Shown: positions 34,602-43,014 of the stretch, piece by piece
Layout of the letters: each line of letters starts with the position of its first letter
How positions within the stretch are numbered: the first letter of the stretch is position 1
Assembly: GCF_007922615.2 (NCBI RefSeq)
Contig: NZ_CP042301.2
Location: 2,790,001-2,854,000, forward strand
DNA length: 64,000 nt
DNA from: Nitratireductor mangrovi
GTDB lineage: Bacteria > Pseudomonadota > Alphaproteobacteria > Rhizobiales > Rhizobiaceae
Reading direction: 5' to 3'
Notes under the pieces: model-generated
Seen by the model: the letters and a program-made list of their open reading frames with translations, nothing else
The model's database searches: none
Told to the model about the DNA's origin: nothing
Position numbers and translations under genes: made by a program

Positions 34602-35269
34602 GCCAGCGCCTCCCGCACGAAGCCGCGCGAGAAGCGGCGCTCAAGCCAGCGCACCAGCGGCGTGATCAGGGCCCGCGCGATGACGTAGTAGCCGAACAGC
34701 GCGACCGCGAAGAACAGCAGATAGTTGCCGGTCGCGTCGGCGGCGAGCTTCGCCGCGGTGGTGAGCTCGGTGATGGTGATGAAGAAAATCAGCGACGTGC
34801 CCTTGAGCAGCTCAATGAGCAGGTTGCCCCAGGGCGGCAGCATGCCGCGGATCGCCTGCGGCAGGATGATCCGCCGCATCATGGTCAACCGCGGAAAGTT
34901 GAGCGCCGTGGAGGCCTCGTACTGGCCGCGCGGCACGCTCTGGATGGCGGCTCGGACGAGTTCAGCCCCGTAGCCGGAGACGTTCATGCCGACACCGATG
35001 ATAGCGACCGTCCATGGTGACATGGTGAGCCCGAAGATCGGCAGGACGAAGAACCACCAGTAAAGCTGCACCAGCATGGAGGTTCCACGGAAAAACTCGA
35101 TATAGGCCACCGCAAGCCAGCGCAGCGGCGCCACCGTCGAAACCCGGATCAACCCCACGACGAGGCCAAGCGCGATCGCCACCAAAGAGGCGCCGACCGT
35201 GACGAGCAACGTGACGGCCACACCCTTGAACAGCGCAGCAACGCTGAAGCCCAGTGCAAACTCGTTCAT
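34598..35269 (-). CDS. ehuC: EhuC, ABC transporter permease
   Basis: 223 residues, HisM/GlnP type. The EAA loop reads AAIQSVPRGQYEASTAL … ILPQAIRGMLPPWGN. Partner of EhuD. 78 bases separate it from ehuB upstream. Confidence 0.85.
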   Translation of the reverse strand: MNEFALGFSVAALFKGVAVTLLVTVGASLVAIALGLVVGLIRVSTVAPLRWLAVAYIEFFRGTSMLVQLYWWFFVLPIFGLTMSPWTVAIIGVGMNVSGYGAELVRAAIQSVPRGQYEASTALNFPRLTMMRRIILPQAIRGMLPPWGNLLIELLKGTSLIFFITITELTTAAKLAADATGNYLLFFAVALFGYYVIARALITPLVRWLERRFSRGFVREALA

Positions 35270-35347
35270 GCAGCCGACCCCCGCCTAGCGTCTCCCGGAC
35301 GAACCGGGAAACGCCTGGTTCAGTTCAGCCCGCAGGCGCGGGGTGGA

Positions 35348-36193
35348 TCAACCTTCGCAGAGCTTTGCGGTCGGCGTGCCGTCGGGCAGGTTGGCCTTTG
35401 AGTAGCCGTAGGGCTTGACCGATTCCATCATTTCGTCGGAACCGATGTAGTCCTTGAGAGCCGCATTGAAGGCGTCGACCTCTTCCTGCTGGTTGGGCAG
35501 GAAGGCCAGGCCCGGATAGCCGTCGATGACCGGCGGCGTGAACGGGTCGGCGAGCTCGACTGCTTCGTCCTTGTCGGCGAACTCCTTCATGGTGAAGTAG
35601 GTGCCGCTGCCGGCCGCGGCGCGCCCTGCCTTGACCGCCTGCAGGATTTCGGCCGGTCCGGCCACCTGCATGATCTTGTCTTCAGCGATGCCCGCGTTCT
35701 TGGCGTTCTTGACCGTGTTGTAGCCGGCACCGGTGACGAACATCAGCCCCTTGTCGCGCACGTCGTCGAAGGAATGCAGGCCTTCCGGATTGCCCTTCGG
35801 AACCAGAAGCGCGTCGGCAAACGTGCCGAGCGGCTCGGTGAAGAGCGCGTTTCGGCAGCGCTCCGGCAGGATGTACATGCCGCCGGTGATGATATCGAAA
35901 CGGCCGGCCTGCAGGCCGGGAATCAGGGAACCCCATTCAGTCACGACAGGCTCGATGTTCGTGGTGCCGAGCTTTTTCAGGATGTCGATCGTGATGGCGT
36001 TCACAAAGCCGAGCGGCTGGTTGTTGTCGCCCGGGTAGGCCCAGGGAACCTCGTTGGAGAAACCGATGCGGATCGTCTCGCCGGCCTTGATCTTGTCGAG
36101 CAGTTCGCCCGCGGACGCCGACCCGGCCCACGAACCGACCGTCAGCGCGGCGACGCCGAGCGCGAGCGCGCCCTTCAGGATTGCACGTCTCAT
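35348..36193 (-). CDS. ehuB: EhuB, ectoine-type periplasmic substrate-binding protein
   Basis: 281 residues with a signal peptide and the family 3 solute-binding fold. Sequence landmarks match EhuB: SLIPGLQAGRFDIITGG followed by a PERC motif that in EhuB holds the ligand-binding Arg, KGNPEGLHSFDDV, and a C-terminal KPYGYSKANLP ending in KLCEG. Two aromatic-cage positions seem changed (NEVPWAY where EhuB has a Phe; GGMYILPERC where EhuB has Phe), so the ligand may be ectoine or a close analogue. ATG 36193 was preferred over 36229 because GGGAG precedes it and it starts the signal peptide. Confidence 0.82.
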   Translation of the reverse strand: MRRAILKGALALGVAALTVGSWAGSASAGELLDKIKAGETIRIGFSNEVPWAYPGDNNQPLGFVNAITIDILKKLGTTNIEPVVTEWGSLIPGLQAGRFDIITGGMYILPERCRNALFTEPLGTFADALLVPKGNPEGLHSFDDVRDKGLMFVTGAGYNTVKNAKNAGIAEDKIMQVAGPAEILQAVKAGRAAAGSGTYFTMKEFADKDEAVELADPFTPPVIDGYPGLAFLPNQQEEVDAFNAALKDYIGSDEMMESVKPYGYSKANLPDGTPTAKLCEG

Positions 36194-36233
36194 AGCAACA
36201 CTCCCATTGTGATGTTCACCCGTTTTCATTTGT

Positions 36234-36243
36234 TGTGTACAAC
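36234..36243 (+). promoter_or_regulatory. TGTGTACAAC site, first of an inverted pair in the ehuB-doeA gap
   Basis: TGTGTACAAC at 36234-36243 recurs as its exact reverse complement at 36326-36335. The core TTGT-GT-ACAA resembles FadR-subfamily GntR operators (T.GT…AC.A). It lies 41 bases upstream of the ehuB start and is a candidate site for the GntR protein encoded at 38733. Confidence 0.55.
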
Positions 36244-36325
36244 ATCACGCTGGCGCGAAGGCTGTCAACGATTTTTTGCAGCTTTCCATCCGCATCATAT
36301 GCCTGTTTCGGCTTGCGTCCGGATA

Positions 36326-36335
36326 GTTGTACACA
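36326..36335 (-). promoter_or_regulatory. TGTGTACAAC site, second of an inverted pair
   Basis: GTTGTACACA on the plus strand is the reverse complement of the 36234 site, 92 bases away and 51 bases before the doeA start. One site for each divergent promoter suggests shared control of uptake and degradation genes. Confidence 0.55.
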
Positions 36336-36385
36336 TTATCGTTCAGTTCAGCGGCGAACCGTGTGCGCCGCTGCAGGGAGGAAAC

Positions 36386-37570
36386 ATGCCGGCTGCCGAA
36401 CTGCCCTTCTCGAAAGGGGAATATGACCGCCGCCTGACCAAGGTTCGCGACGCGATGGCGCGGGCCGAAATCGACGTGCTTTTCGTCGAAGATCCATCCA
36501 ACATGGCTTGGCTGACGGGTTATGATGGCTGGTCCTTCTACGTCCATCAGGGTGTCATCGTCTTCCACGATGGCGATCCGGTCTGGTGGGGCCGCACGCA
36601 AGATGCCAATGGCGCGGTCCGCACCGTGTGGATGGAGGATCGCGACGTCATCGGCTACGCCGACCGCTACATCCAGTCGACCCGCCATCACCCGATGCAG
36701 GACCTGGCCGAAAGGCTGCGCGCGCGCGGATATGCCGACAAACATGTCGGCGTGGAACTGGAGAATTACTATTATTCGGCCAAGGCGCATCTGGTGCTGA
36801 CGGCGGAACTGCCCGACGCCACCTTCGTCGACGCGACCGCGCTGGTGAACTGGCAACGCGCGGTCAAGTCGGACGAGGAGATCGCCTTCATGCGACGCGC
36901 CGCGCGCATCTCCGAAAAGATCGTTGACGGCATCGTCGAGCGTGTCGAACCGGGGCTGGTGAAAAACGAGCTCGTTGCCGAGATCTATGCCGACGCCGTT
37001 CGGGGCACCAGCGACGCCTGGGGCGACTATGCGGCTATCGTGCCGCTGCTGCCGAGCGGCGCCGATGCAACCGCGCCTCACCTGACCTGGGACGGGCGTC
37101 CTTTCGCCAGAGGCGAGGCGACGTTCTTCGAAATCTCCGGTTGCTACCGCCGGTATCACGCGCCGTTCTGCCGCACGGTCTTCCTCGGCAGGCCGCCGCA
37201 GGAGATGCTGGACGCCGAAAAGGCGCTGGTCGAGGGGCTGGAGGCTGGCCTCGAGGCGGCCCGGCCCGGCAACCGCGCCGGCGATGTCGCGCGCGCCCTC
37301 TTCGGCTCCCTGGAGCGAGCCGGCATCAAGAAGGAGGGCCGCTGCGGTTACCCGATCGGCCTTTCCTATCCGCCCGACTGGGGCGAGCGCACCATCTCCT
37401 TCCGCCACGAGGATGACACCGTGCTGGAGGCCGGCATGACGTTCCATTTCATGCCAGGCCTGTGGATGACCGACTGGGGACTGGAGATCACTGAGAGCAT
37501 CCTGATCCGCGACGGTGCCGCGGCGGAATGCCTGTGCAACCGACCGCGCAAGCTTTTTGTCAAGGATTGA
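36386..37570 (+). CDS. doeA: DoeA/EutD, ectoine hydrolase (M24 fold without canonical metal ligands)
   Basis: 394 residues, the EutD/DoeA length. The N-terminal domain has EDPSNMAWLTGYDGWSFY and the C-terminal domain the M24 fold. As in the paralogue at 27761, canonical dimetal residues are absent: Asp to Glu (FFEISG), Asp to Pro (RYHAPFCR), His to Tyr (RCGYPIGL), Glu to Met (FHFMPG). This fits the unusual ectoine hydrolases that open ectoine to N-acetyl-diaminobutyrate. The start follows a strong GGGAGGAA. It heads the rightward genes and is divergent from ehuB; the deacetylase gene follows after 5 bases. Confidence 0.85.
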   Translation: MPAAELPFSKGEYDRRLTKVRDAMARAEIDVLFVEDPSNMAWLTGYDGWSFYVHQGVIVFHDGDPVWWGRTQDANGAVRTVWMEDRDVIGYADRYIQSTRHHPMQDLAERLRARGYADKHVGVELENYYYSAKAHLVLTAELPDATFVDATALVNWQRAVKSDEEIAFMRRAARISEKIVDGIVERVEPGLVKNELVAEIYADAVRGTSDAWGDYAAIVPLLPSGADATAPHLTWDGRPFARGEATFFEISGCYRRYHAPFCRTVFLGRPPQEMLDAEKALVEGLEAGLEAARPGNRAGDVARALFGSLERAGIKKEGRCGYPIGLSYPPDWGERTISFRHEDDTVLEAGMTFHFMPGLWMTDWGLEITESILIRDGAAAECLCNRPRKLFVKD

Positions 37571-37575
37571 GCGCC

Positions 37576-38736
37576 ATGACCGACCTCGATCGCACCCGCG
37601 CGATCCTCGCCGATCTTGTCAGCTTCCCGAGCGTTTCGTCGGACAGCAATCTCGACCTCATCACCTATGCCGCCGATCTGCTGAGCAGCGTCGGCGCAAC
37701 GCTTTCGATCATGCGTGACGACAGCGGCAGCAAGGCCAATCTTTTCGCCACCCTCGGGCCAGCCGGCGACGGCGGCATCGTGCTTTCCGGCCACACCGAC
37801 GTGGTGCCGGTCGAAGGCCAGGAATGGTCGAGCGATCCCTTCGTGCTCGACGAGCGCGACGGCCTGCTCTACGGGCGCGGGACTTGCGACATGAAGGGTT
37901 TTATCGCCTGCGCACTCGCCACGGCACCCGCCTTCGCCGAAACCGAACTGGCACGCCCGCTGCATTTTGCCTTCACCTACGACGAGGAGATTGGCTGCTT
38001 CGGGGCCAGGGCGCTGATCACCGAACTCGCCAATGCCGGGCTGCGGCCGGCCGTCGCCATCATCGGCGAGCCGACCGAGATGGGCGTCATTGAGGGCCAC
38101 AAAGGCTGCTACGAATACACAACCGATTTCACCGGCCTCGAAGGCCACGGCTCCGCGCCCGAGCGCGGCGTCAACGCCGTCGAATACGCGACACGTTACA
38201 TCACCCGTCTTCTCGACCTTGGCGAGCAATTGAAGGAACGGGCGCCCGCGAGCAGCCGCTTCGAGCCGCCATGGACGACGGTGCAGGTCGGGCGCATGAC
38301 CGGCGGCGCGGCACGCAACATCATCGCCGGCCAGTGCTCGGTCGAGTGGGAAATGCGTCCTATCACCATTGACGACGCCGACTTCGTGAAGAGCGACCTC
38401 GACGCCTACGTGTCGACAGTACTGCGCCCGGCCATGCAGGCGGTTTCGCCCGACGCCGACATCGTCACCCACGTCATCGGCGAGGTCCAGGGTCTGCGTG
38501 CTGTACCCGAATCGGAAGCGCGCCGCATCGTGTGCGAACTCACCGGCGCCGAAGATGCCGGTGTCGTGCCCTTCGGCACCGAAGCCGGCCTGTTCCAGAC
38601 CGCCGGCATCTCTTCGGTGATCTGCGGGCCCGGTTCGATCGAGCAGGCGCATAAACCGGACGAATTTGTCGCACTTGATCAGTTACAAGCCTGTATCACC
38701 ATGCTGGACAAGCTGCGCCTCAAGATGATGCGATGA
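37576..38736 (+). CDS. M20 deacetylase, ArgE/acetylornithine deacetylase-like
   Basis: 386 residues of the M20 dizinc family. Zinc and catalytic motifs are SGHTDVVPV, YGRGTCDMKGF, YDEEIGCFGA and IGEPTEM, with a late GTEAGLFQ. It looks like acetylornithine deacetylase. In this position, where EutE/DoeB (an aspartoacylase-type zinc enzyme) is usual, it probably removes the acetyl group from N-acetyl-2,4-diaminobutyrate, chemically very close to N-acetylornithine (inference). Its stop overlaps the GntR start (ATGA). Confidence 0.88.
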   Translation: MTDLDRTRAILADLVSFPSVSSDSNLDLITYAADLLSSVGATLSIMRDDSGSKANLFATLGPAGDGGIVLSGHTDVVPVEGQEWSSDPFVLDERDGLLYGRGTCDMKGFIACALATAPAFAETELARPLHFAFTYDEEIGCFGARALITELANAGLRPAVAIIGEPTEMGVIEGHKGCYEYTTDFTGLEGHGSAPERGVNAVEYATRYITRLLDLGEQLKERAPASSRFEPPWTTVQVGRMTGGAARNIIAGQCSVEWEMRPITIDDADFVKSDLDAYVSTVLRPAMQAVSPDADIVTHVIGEVQGLRAVPESEARRIVCELTGAEDAGVVPFGTEAGLFQTAGISSVICGPGSIEQAHKPDEFVALDQLQACITMLDKLRLKMMR

Positions 38737-39479
38737 GTGAACTGGAGTCTATCCTCGAGAGCGATACCGACGAACCCGCCACCGCGCCCGGTGGTTCCCG
38801 CGAGCGCATAGAGCGCATCTATGCGGTGCTGCGGAGGCGCATCTCGCTGCTCGAATACCCGCCGGGCGAACGCCTGCGCGAGGAAGCGCTGGCCGAGGAG
38901 TTCGACGTCAGCCGCACGCCGATCCGCCGCGTGCTGGCCCGGCTCGAGGACGAGGGGCTCCTGCGCTCGGTGCACGGCGTCGGCACCATCGTCACCGACA
39001 TCGACATCGACCAGCTTGAGCAGGTGTACCAGCTTCGCGTCGAGCTCGCCGAGCTGATCGGCAAGCTGGCCCCCGTCCGTCCAGACGGACACAAGGTGGC
39101 TGCGTTTCGCGCCCTTCTGGCGCGTTGCGACGCCTTGATCGCGAAGCCGGACGCGCGCGAATTTGCCACTATCAACATGGATTTCTTCCACCTTCTGACG
39201 TCGCTGACGGCGAACGAGCCGCTGCGCGCGATCAGCGAGCGGCTCTACTACCAGACGACGCGCATCTGGCTGAAGACCGCGTCGCGGCTCGCCAGCTACA
39301 AGGAAGTGCTGCACAACGAGATCGTGATCTTTCACCGCGAAGTCGCCGACATCGTCGCCGCGGTTGAACTCGGCGACCTCGAGATCATCGGCCACATCCG
39401 CCGGTCGCACATCTCGATGAGCTTCTTGAGACTGCGCGACAGCGCCCACGCGGAGGGCGCGACCGACTCCAAGACTTAG
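38733..39479 (+). CDS. GntR-family (FadR-type) regulator
   Basis: 248 residues: winged helix-turn-helix (LREEALAEEFDVSRTPIRRVLARLEDEGLL) and an all-helical FCD effector domain. It overlaps the deacetylase gene by 4 bases, so it belongs to the doeA operon and probably controls it and the divergent ehu operon through the paired TGTGTACAAC sites. It is not the MocR/GabR-type regulator (EnuR) that controls some ectoine clusters, because no aminotransferase domain is present. Its stop overlaps the stop of the convergent permease gene. Confidence 0.87.
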   Translation: MSELESILESDTDEPATAPGGSRERIERIYAVLRRRISLLEYPPGERLREEALAEEFDVSRTPIRRVLARLEDEGLLRSVHGVGTIVTDIDIDQLEQVYQLRVELAELIGKLAPVRPDGHKVAAFRALLARCDALIAKPDAREFATINMDFFHLLTSLTANEPLRAISERLYYQTTRIWLKTASRLASYKEVLHNEIVIFHREVADIVAAVELGDLEIIGHIRRSHISMSFLRLRDSAHAEGATDSKT

Positions 39480-40318
39480 GTGCGCCAGCCAAGCAACACG
39501 CGTTCGGCGCGCCCGATCAGCCAACCAATGGTGAGCCCCAACACGGACAGCATCGCAACGCCGGCGATGAGTTGATCCGTCGCGAACAGCGCACCCGCCA
39601 TCAGGATGTAGGCGCCGATGCCGAACTCGGCGCCGATCATCTCGGCCGCTACGAGGAGCACGATGGCGATCGAGGCCGAGATACGGAAGCCGGACAGGAT
39701 CGCCGGCAGCGCGCCCGGAACGATGATCTTGCGCACGATCGACAGCCACGACAGCCCGAACGACTGGCCCATGCGGATCAGGTTGCGGTCGACATTGTCG
39801 ACGCCGCCATAGGTGGCGATCACGGTCGGGAAGAAGGTGCCGAACAGGATCGTCGCCACCTTGGAGCCTTCGCCGATGCCGAACCAGATGATGAAGAGCG
39901 GCAGCAGCGCGATCTTGGGGATCGGGAACAGGGCCGAGACCAGTGGCAGCAGGCCGGCGCGGGCGAGCGAAAACAGAGCGATCATCAGCCCGACGGCGAT
40001 GCCGAGCAGGCTGCCGATCGTCCAGCCGATCAGCAGGCGGTAGAGGCTGGCGCCGAGATGTTTCCACAGCATGCCGGTCTCGACCAGCGCCATAAAGGCC
40101 TGGAACGCTTCGGAAGGCGCCGGCAGGGCGATATCGGAGATGATGCCCCAGCGGGAACCGAGCTCCCAGACCAGGATCAGGACGACGAAGACAAGCGGCG
40201 ACACCACGCCGAGCGGGCGGTGACGGAAGCCGCCACCGCGGAAGGGCACCTGCCGTTCACCACCTTCCGTCGGTCGGACCGTTTCACCGGTCGTGCGCGC
40301 CACCCGCTCATCCGACAT
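39476..40318 (-). CDS. ABC transporter permease, SsuC/TauC type
   Basis: 280 residues with about six membrane helices of the BPD_transp_1 family. The EAA loop is IRMGQSFGLSWLSIVRKIIVPGALPAILSG. Such permeases serve sulfonate, taurine, nitrate or pyrimidine-precursor importers. ATG 40318 was chosen since it overlaps the ATPase stop by 11 bases; the open frame reaches 40420 but reads as shadow. Third gene of a leftward operon (binding protein, ATPase, permease). Confidence 0.85.
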   Translation of the reverse strand: MSDERVARTTGETVRPTEGGERQVPFRGGGFRHRPLGVVSPLVFVVLILVWELGSRWGIISDIALPAPSEAFQAFMALVETGMLWKHLGASLYRLLIGWTIGSLLGIAVGLMIALFSLARAGLLPLVSALFPIPKIALLPLFIIWFGIGEGSKVATILFGTFFPTVIATYGGVDNVDRNLIRMGQSFGLSWLSIVRKIIVPGALPAILSGFRISASIAIVLLVAAEMIGAEFGIGAYILMAGALFATDQLIAGVAMLSVLGLTIGWLIGRAERVLLGWRT

Positions 40319-41078
40319 CGGCGATCTCCATGTCGGCGGCCCTCGCCTCGTCGCGCATGATCGTCCAGATACGCCTTTGCAGCCTGTCAAGTTCGGGCAG
40401 CCTGTCGAGCCGCTGGGCAAGCGGAATGTCGATCTCGACGATCTCGCGTATCTCGCCCGGACGCCGCGACAGGACGACGATGCGGTGGCCGAGGCGCACC
40501 GCCTCGGCGAGATTGTGAGTCACGTAGCAGGCGGAAAAGCCTTCGCGCGTCCACAGATCGACCAGATCGTCCATCAAGAGCTCGCGGGTCTGGCTGTCGA
40601 GCGCCGAAAGCGGTTCGTCCATCAGCATCACCGCCGGCCGCACGCTGAGCGCCCGCGCGATCGCCACGCGCTGCTTCATGCCGCCCGAAAGCTGGCGCGG
40701 CCAGGCCTTGCGGAAATCCGTCAGCTTGGTGCGCGCAAGCACGTCGTCTATGACTTCCCGCGCTTTGCCGCCGCGGATGCCATGATCCTCCAGAACCAGG
40801 CTGATATTGCCTTCGACGGTGCGCCAGGGCAGCAGCGCGAAATCCTGGAAGACATAGGTCAGCGGGTTGAGTGAACCCGCCGGCGGCTCGCCGGAAAGCA
40901 GCACCTTGCCGCTTTCCGGGCGCTCAAGTCCGCCGACGAAACGCAAGAGGGTCGACTTTCCGCAACCCGACGGGCCGATGATGCAGACGATCTCGCCGTC
41001 GGCGAGCGAGAAGGAGATGTTCTTCAGCACCTCCGTCTCGCCGTACCGGTGCGAGACGTCATCGAGAATGATCTTCAT
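40308..41078 (-). CDS. ABC transporter ATP-binding protein, SsuB/TauB type
   Basis: 256 residues. Walker A GPSGCGKST, signature [15 protein letters not shown], Walker B VMLMDEPLSALD, switch His in CYVTHNLAEAV. The C-terminal RRPGEIREIVEIDIPLAQ is the usual tail of nitrate/sulfonate/taurine importers. It lies between the binding-protein gene and the permease gene. Confidence 0.9.
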   Translation of the reverse strand: MKIILDDVSHRYGETEVLKNISFSLADGEIVCIIGPSGCGKSTLLRFVGGLERPESGKVLLSGEPPAGSLNPLTYVFQDFALLPWRTVEGNISLVLEDHGIRGGKAREVIDDVLARTKLTDFRKAWPRQLSGGMKQRVAIARALSVRPAVMLMDEPLSALDSQTRELLMDDLVDLWTREGFSACYVTHNLAEAVRLGHRIVVLSRRPGEIREIVEIDIPLAQRLDRLPELDRLQRRIWTIMRDEARAADMEIADVG

Positions 41079-41120
41079 CCCGTGGCCCGTCTTCGCGCGA
41101 TGTTCCGGAGATCAACCGGT

Positions 41121-42140
41121 TCAGAAGGTTTCCACGAAGCTCGTGTCGACGAGGTTTGCCATCGACGCGTCCTCGGGAACCATCTTTTCGGATTTGAACC
41201 ACTCAAGCTGGTCCTTGATACTGGCAAGGTTCATGCGCGCATTGGGATTGATGCGCATGGCGCCCGCCTTGATGCGCGGCGCCGCCTGGTCGAGCGGCTG
41301 ATCCTTGTAGACATATTTGTGGATCATCTCGACGATCGCGTCGGTGTCGGCCTCACTCATCGACTTGTCGACCAGCGCCGCATTGTAGTCGTCAACGCCC
41401 TTGGAAAAGCCGGCAAGGAACTTCTTCACCAGTTCAGGTTTTTCGGTGGCAATCGCCGTCGAGGTGAAGACGGTCGTGACCTGATAGCTGTCGATGTAGT
41501 CGGACACCTTGCCGATCTCCATCACCTCACCGCCCTTGGTCAACGCGCCGGCAATGTTGGGCACGATCGACCAGGCGTCGATCTGACCCGACTTCAGCGC
41601 CGCGATCACCGCCGGGACCTTCTGCAGCGGTTTCACACTGATCTCGGAGCGGTCAAAGCCCTCCTTGTCGGCGATCTTGTGCGCCATGTAGTGGAACGAC
41701 GAACCGGTAGTGGTGATGCCGTAGCTGCGTCCCTTGAGCATGGCCGGCGAGGTGACGCCGGAATCATAGGCCGCCTTAGAAACGAGAATCTTCTGACCCT
41801 CGACGTCCGGTGTCTCCTGCAGCGCGCCGCCGATCACCTTGACCACGCCTTTTTCGGCCAGGGCGACCAGGCTGCCCGAGATCGCCGTCACGCCGAAATC
41901 AACGTCACCGGAGGCGATCGCCACCGCCATCGGCTGTGCGGCCTGGAACGTCACGAACTCGGTCTCGAGGCCCTGCTCTGTGAAATAGCCCTTCGCCTCG
42001 GCGATGATGCTTGGCGAATGCGAGGTGAGTGACAACAGGCCGATGCTGATCTTGTCGGCGGCAACGGCCGTACCGGACGCGGCGACCAACGTGCCGGCTA
42101 GGGCGATCGCCCCGAACGTTCTGCGGTTGATCAAATGCAT
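41121..42140 (-). CDS. ABC transporter substrate-binding protein, NMT1/SsuA-like
   Basis: 339 residues with a signal peptide (INRRTFGAIALAG … AVAAD; the Arg-Arg could also act as a Tat signal). The fold is the NMT1/THI5 or SsuA-like periplasmic binding protein (SPSIIAEAKGYFTEQGLE, VAIASGDVDFGV, LKGRSYGITTTGSS). Ligand not deducible: sulfonates, nitrate-like anions or thiamine-precursor pyrimidines are all handled by this family. It is the first gene of the operon. Confidence 0.83.
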   Translation of the reverse strand: MHLINRRTFGAIALAGTLVAASGTAVAADKISIGLLSLTSHSPSIIAEAKGYFTEQGLETEFVTFQAAQPMAVAIASGDVDFGVTAISGSLVALAEKGVVKVIGGALQETPDVEGQKILVSKAAYDSGVTSPAMLKGRSYGITTTGSSFHYMAHKIADKEGFDRSEISVKPLQKVPAVIAALKSGQIDAWSIVPNIAGALTKGGEVMEIGKVSDYIDSYQVTTVFTSTAIATEKPELVKKFLAGFSKGVDDYNAALVDKSMSEADTDAIVEMIHKYVYKDQPLDQAAPRIKAGAMRINPNARMNLASIKDQLEWFKSEKMVPEDASMANLVDTSFVETF

Positions 42141-42172
42141 GGTTTTTCCTCCCTTGAAAATAATGACGAGTT

Positions 42173-42865
42173 CTACGTTCCGGCGCCATGCCCCAACCCG
42201 GTCACCGGTTCGAGGATGTAGGTGCGCAGAAGTTCCGCTGCCTCCCGGACCAGCTTCGCCAGCACGGCTTCCACAAGCGCCTCGGCTGTCGCGGCATCAC
42301 GAGCGAAATCGATGCGCCCCTCGCGCAGCGCGGCGAGACCGAAGCGCCGGCTTTGTCCGAACAGCCGCGCCTGCACCCCGATAAGGCGCGGTGACCCACA
42401 AGCCGACACCAGGCTGGCATGGAAAATGCGGCGGGCATCGTCCCAATCGAGCGCAAACCCCTCGGGGTCGGCCACCACGGCCTCTGACGTCCGCAACAGC
42501 GCGTGACGTGACGCCACCACCTCGCCTTCCCAGCGCACGTCGCCGCGGTCCATCGACCAACGCAGCCCGAGCGGTTCGATCTCGGCGCGCAGTCTAAGGA
42601 TGTCCTCCAGGTCGGCCTGCGTTGCCGATGCGACGCGGAATCCCCGTTGCGCGCTGGCCTCGACAAGGCCGTCGGCGGCCAGAAGAGTGAGGGCCTCGCG
42701 AAACGAATGCGCACTGCCGCCGTAGCGCTGCCGCAGGTCGTCGATCTTCAGCCTGGTGTCAGGTTCAAGAACGCCAAAGGAGATGTCGCGGCGAACCTGC
42801 TCGGCGAGCAGGCGGACCACGGTGGCATTGTCCTCGTCCGAGCGAAAGAACACCGATTTCTCCAA
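42173..42865 (-). CDS. GntR-family (FCD) regulator of the adjacent ABC importer
   Basis: 230 residues with a GntR winged helix-turn-helix (RLKIDDLRQRYGGSAHSFREALTLLAADGLVEA) and an FCD domain. It lies 32 bases upstream of the binding-protein gene on the same strand, so it probably autoregulates the whole four-gene unit in response to the imported compound. Confidence 0.85.
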   Translation of the reverse strand: MEKSVFFRSDEDNATVVRLLAEQVRRDISFGVLEPDTRLKIDDLRQRYGGSAHSFREALTLLAADGLVEASAQRGFRVASATQADLEDILRLRAEIEPLGLRWSMDRGDVRWEGEVVASRHALLRTSEAVVADPEGFALDWDDARRIFHASLVSACGSPRLIGVQARLFGQSRRFGLAALREGRIDFARDAATAEALVEAVLAKLVREAAELLRTYILEPVTGLGHGAGT

Positions 42866-43014
42866 GAGAACGGAAAATCTTCAACATTGTCTCGCGCATG
42901 GACGGAGCCGAGTCAATCACCGCCCGGGTCGGGGATAGTGCGCGCCCATAAAGTCTTGCTAATATCGCCGCTACTGCTGGCGCGCACCCGCGCCCGAGGC
43001 CAGGCGGAGGGGTC

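Noticed and set aside
33039..34688. 549-codon open frame on the plus strand
   Set aside because: Antisense to ehuA and ehuD; composition rich in His, Arg and Asp, typical of shadow frames.
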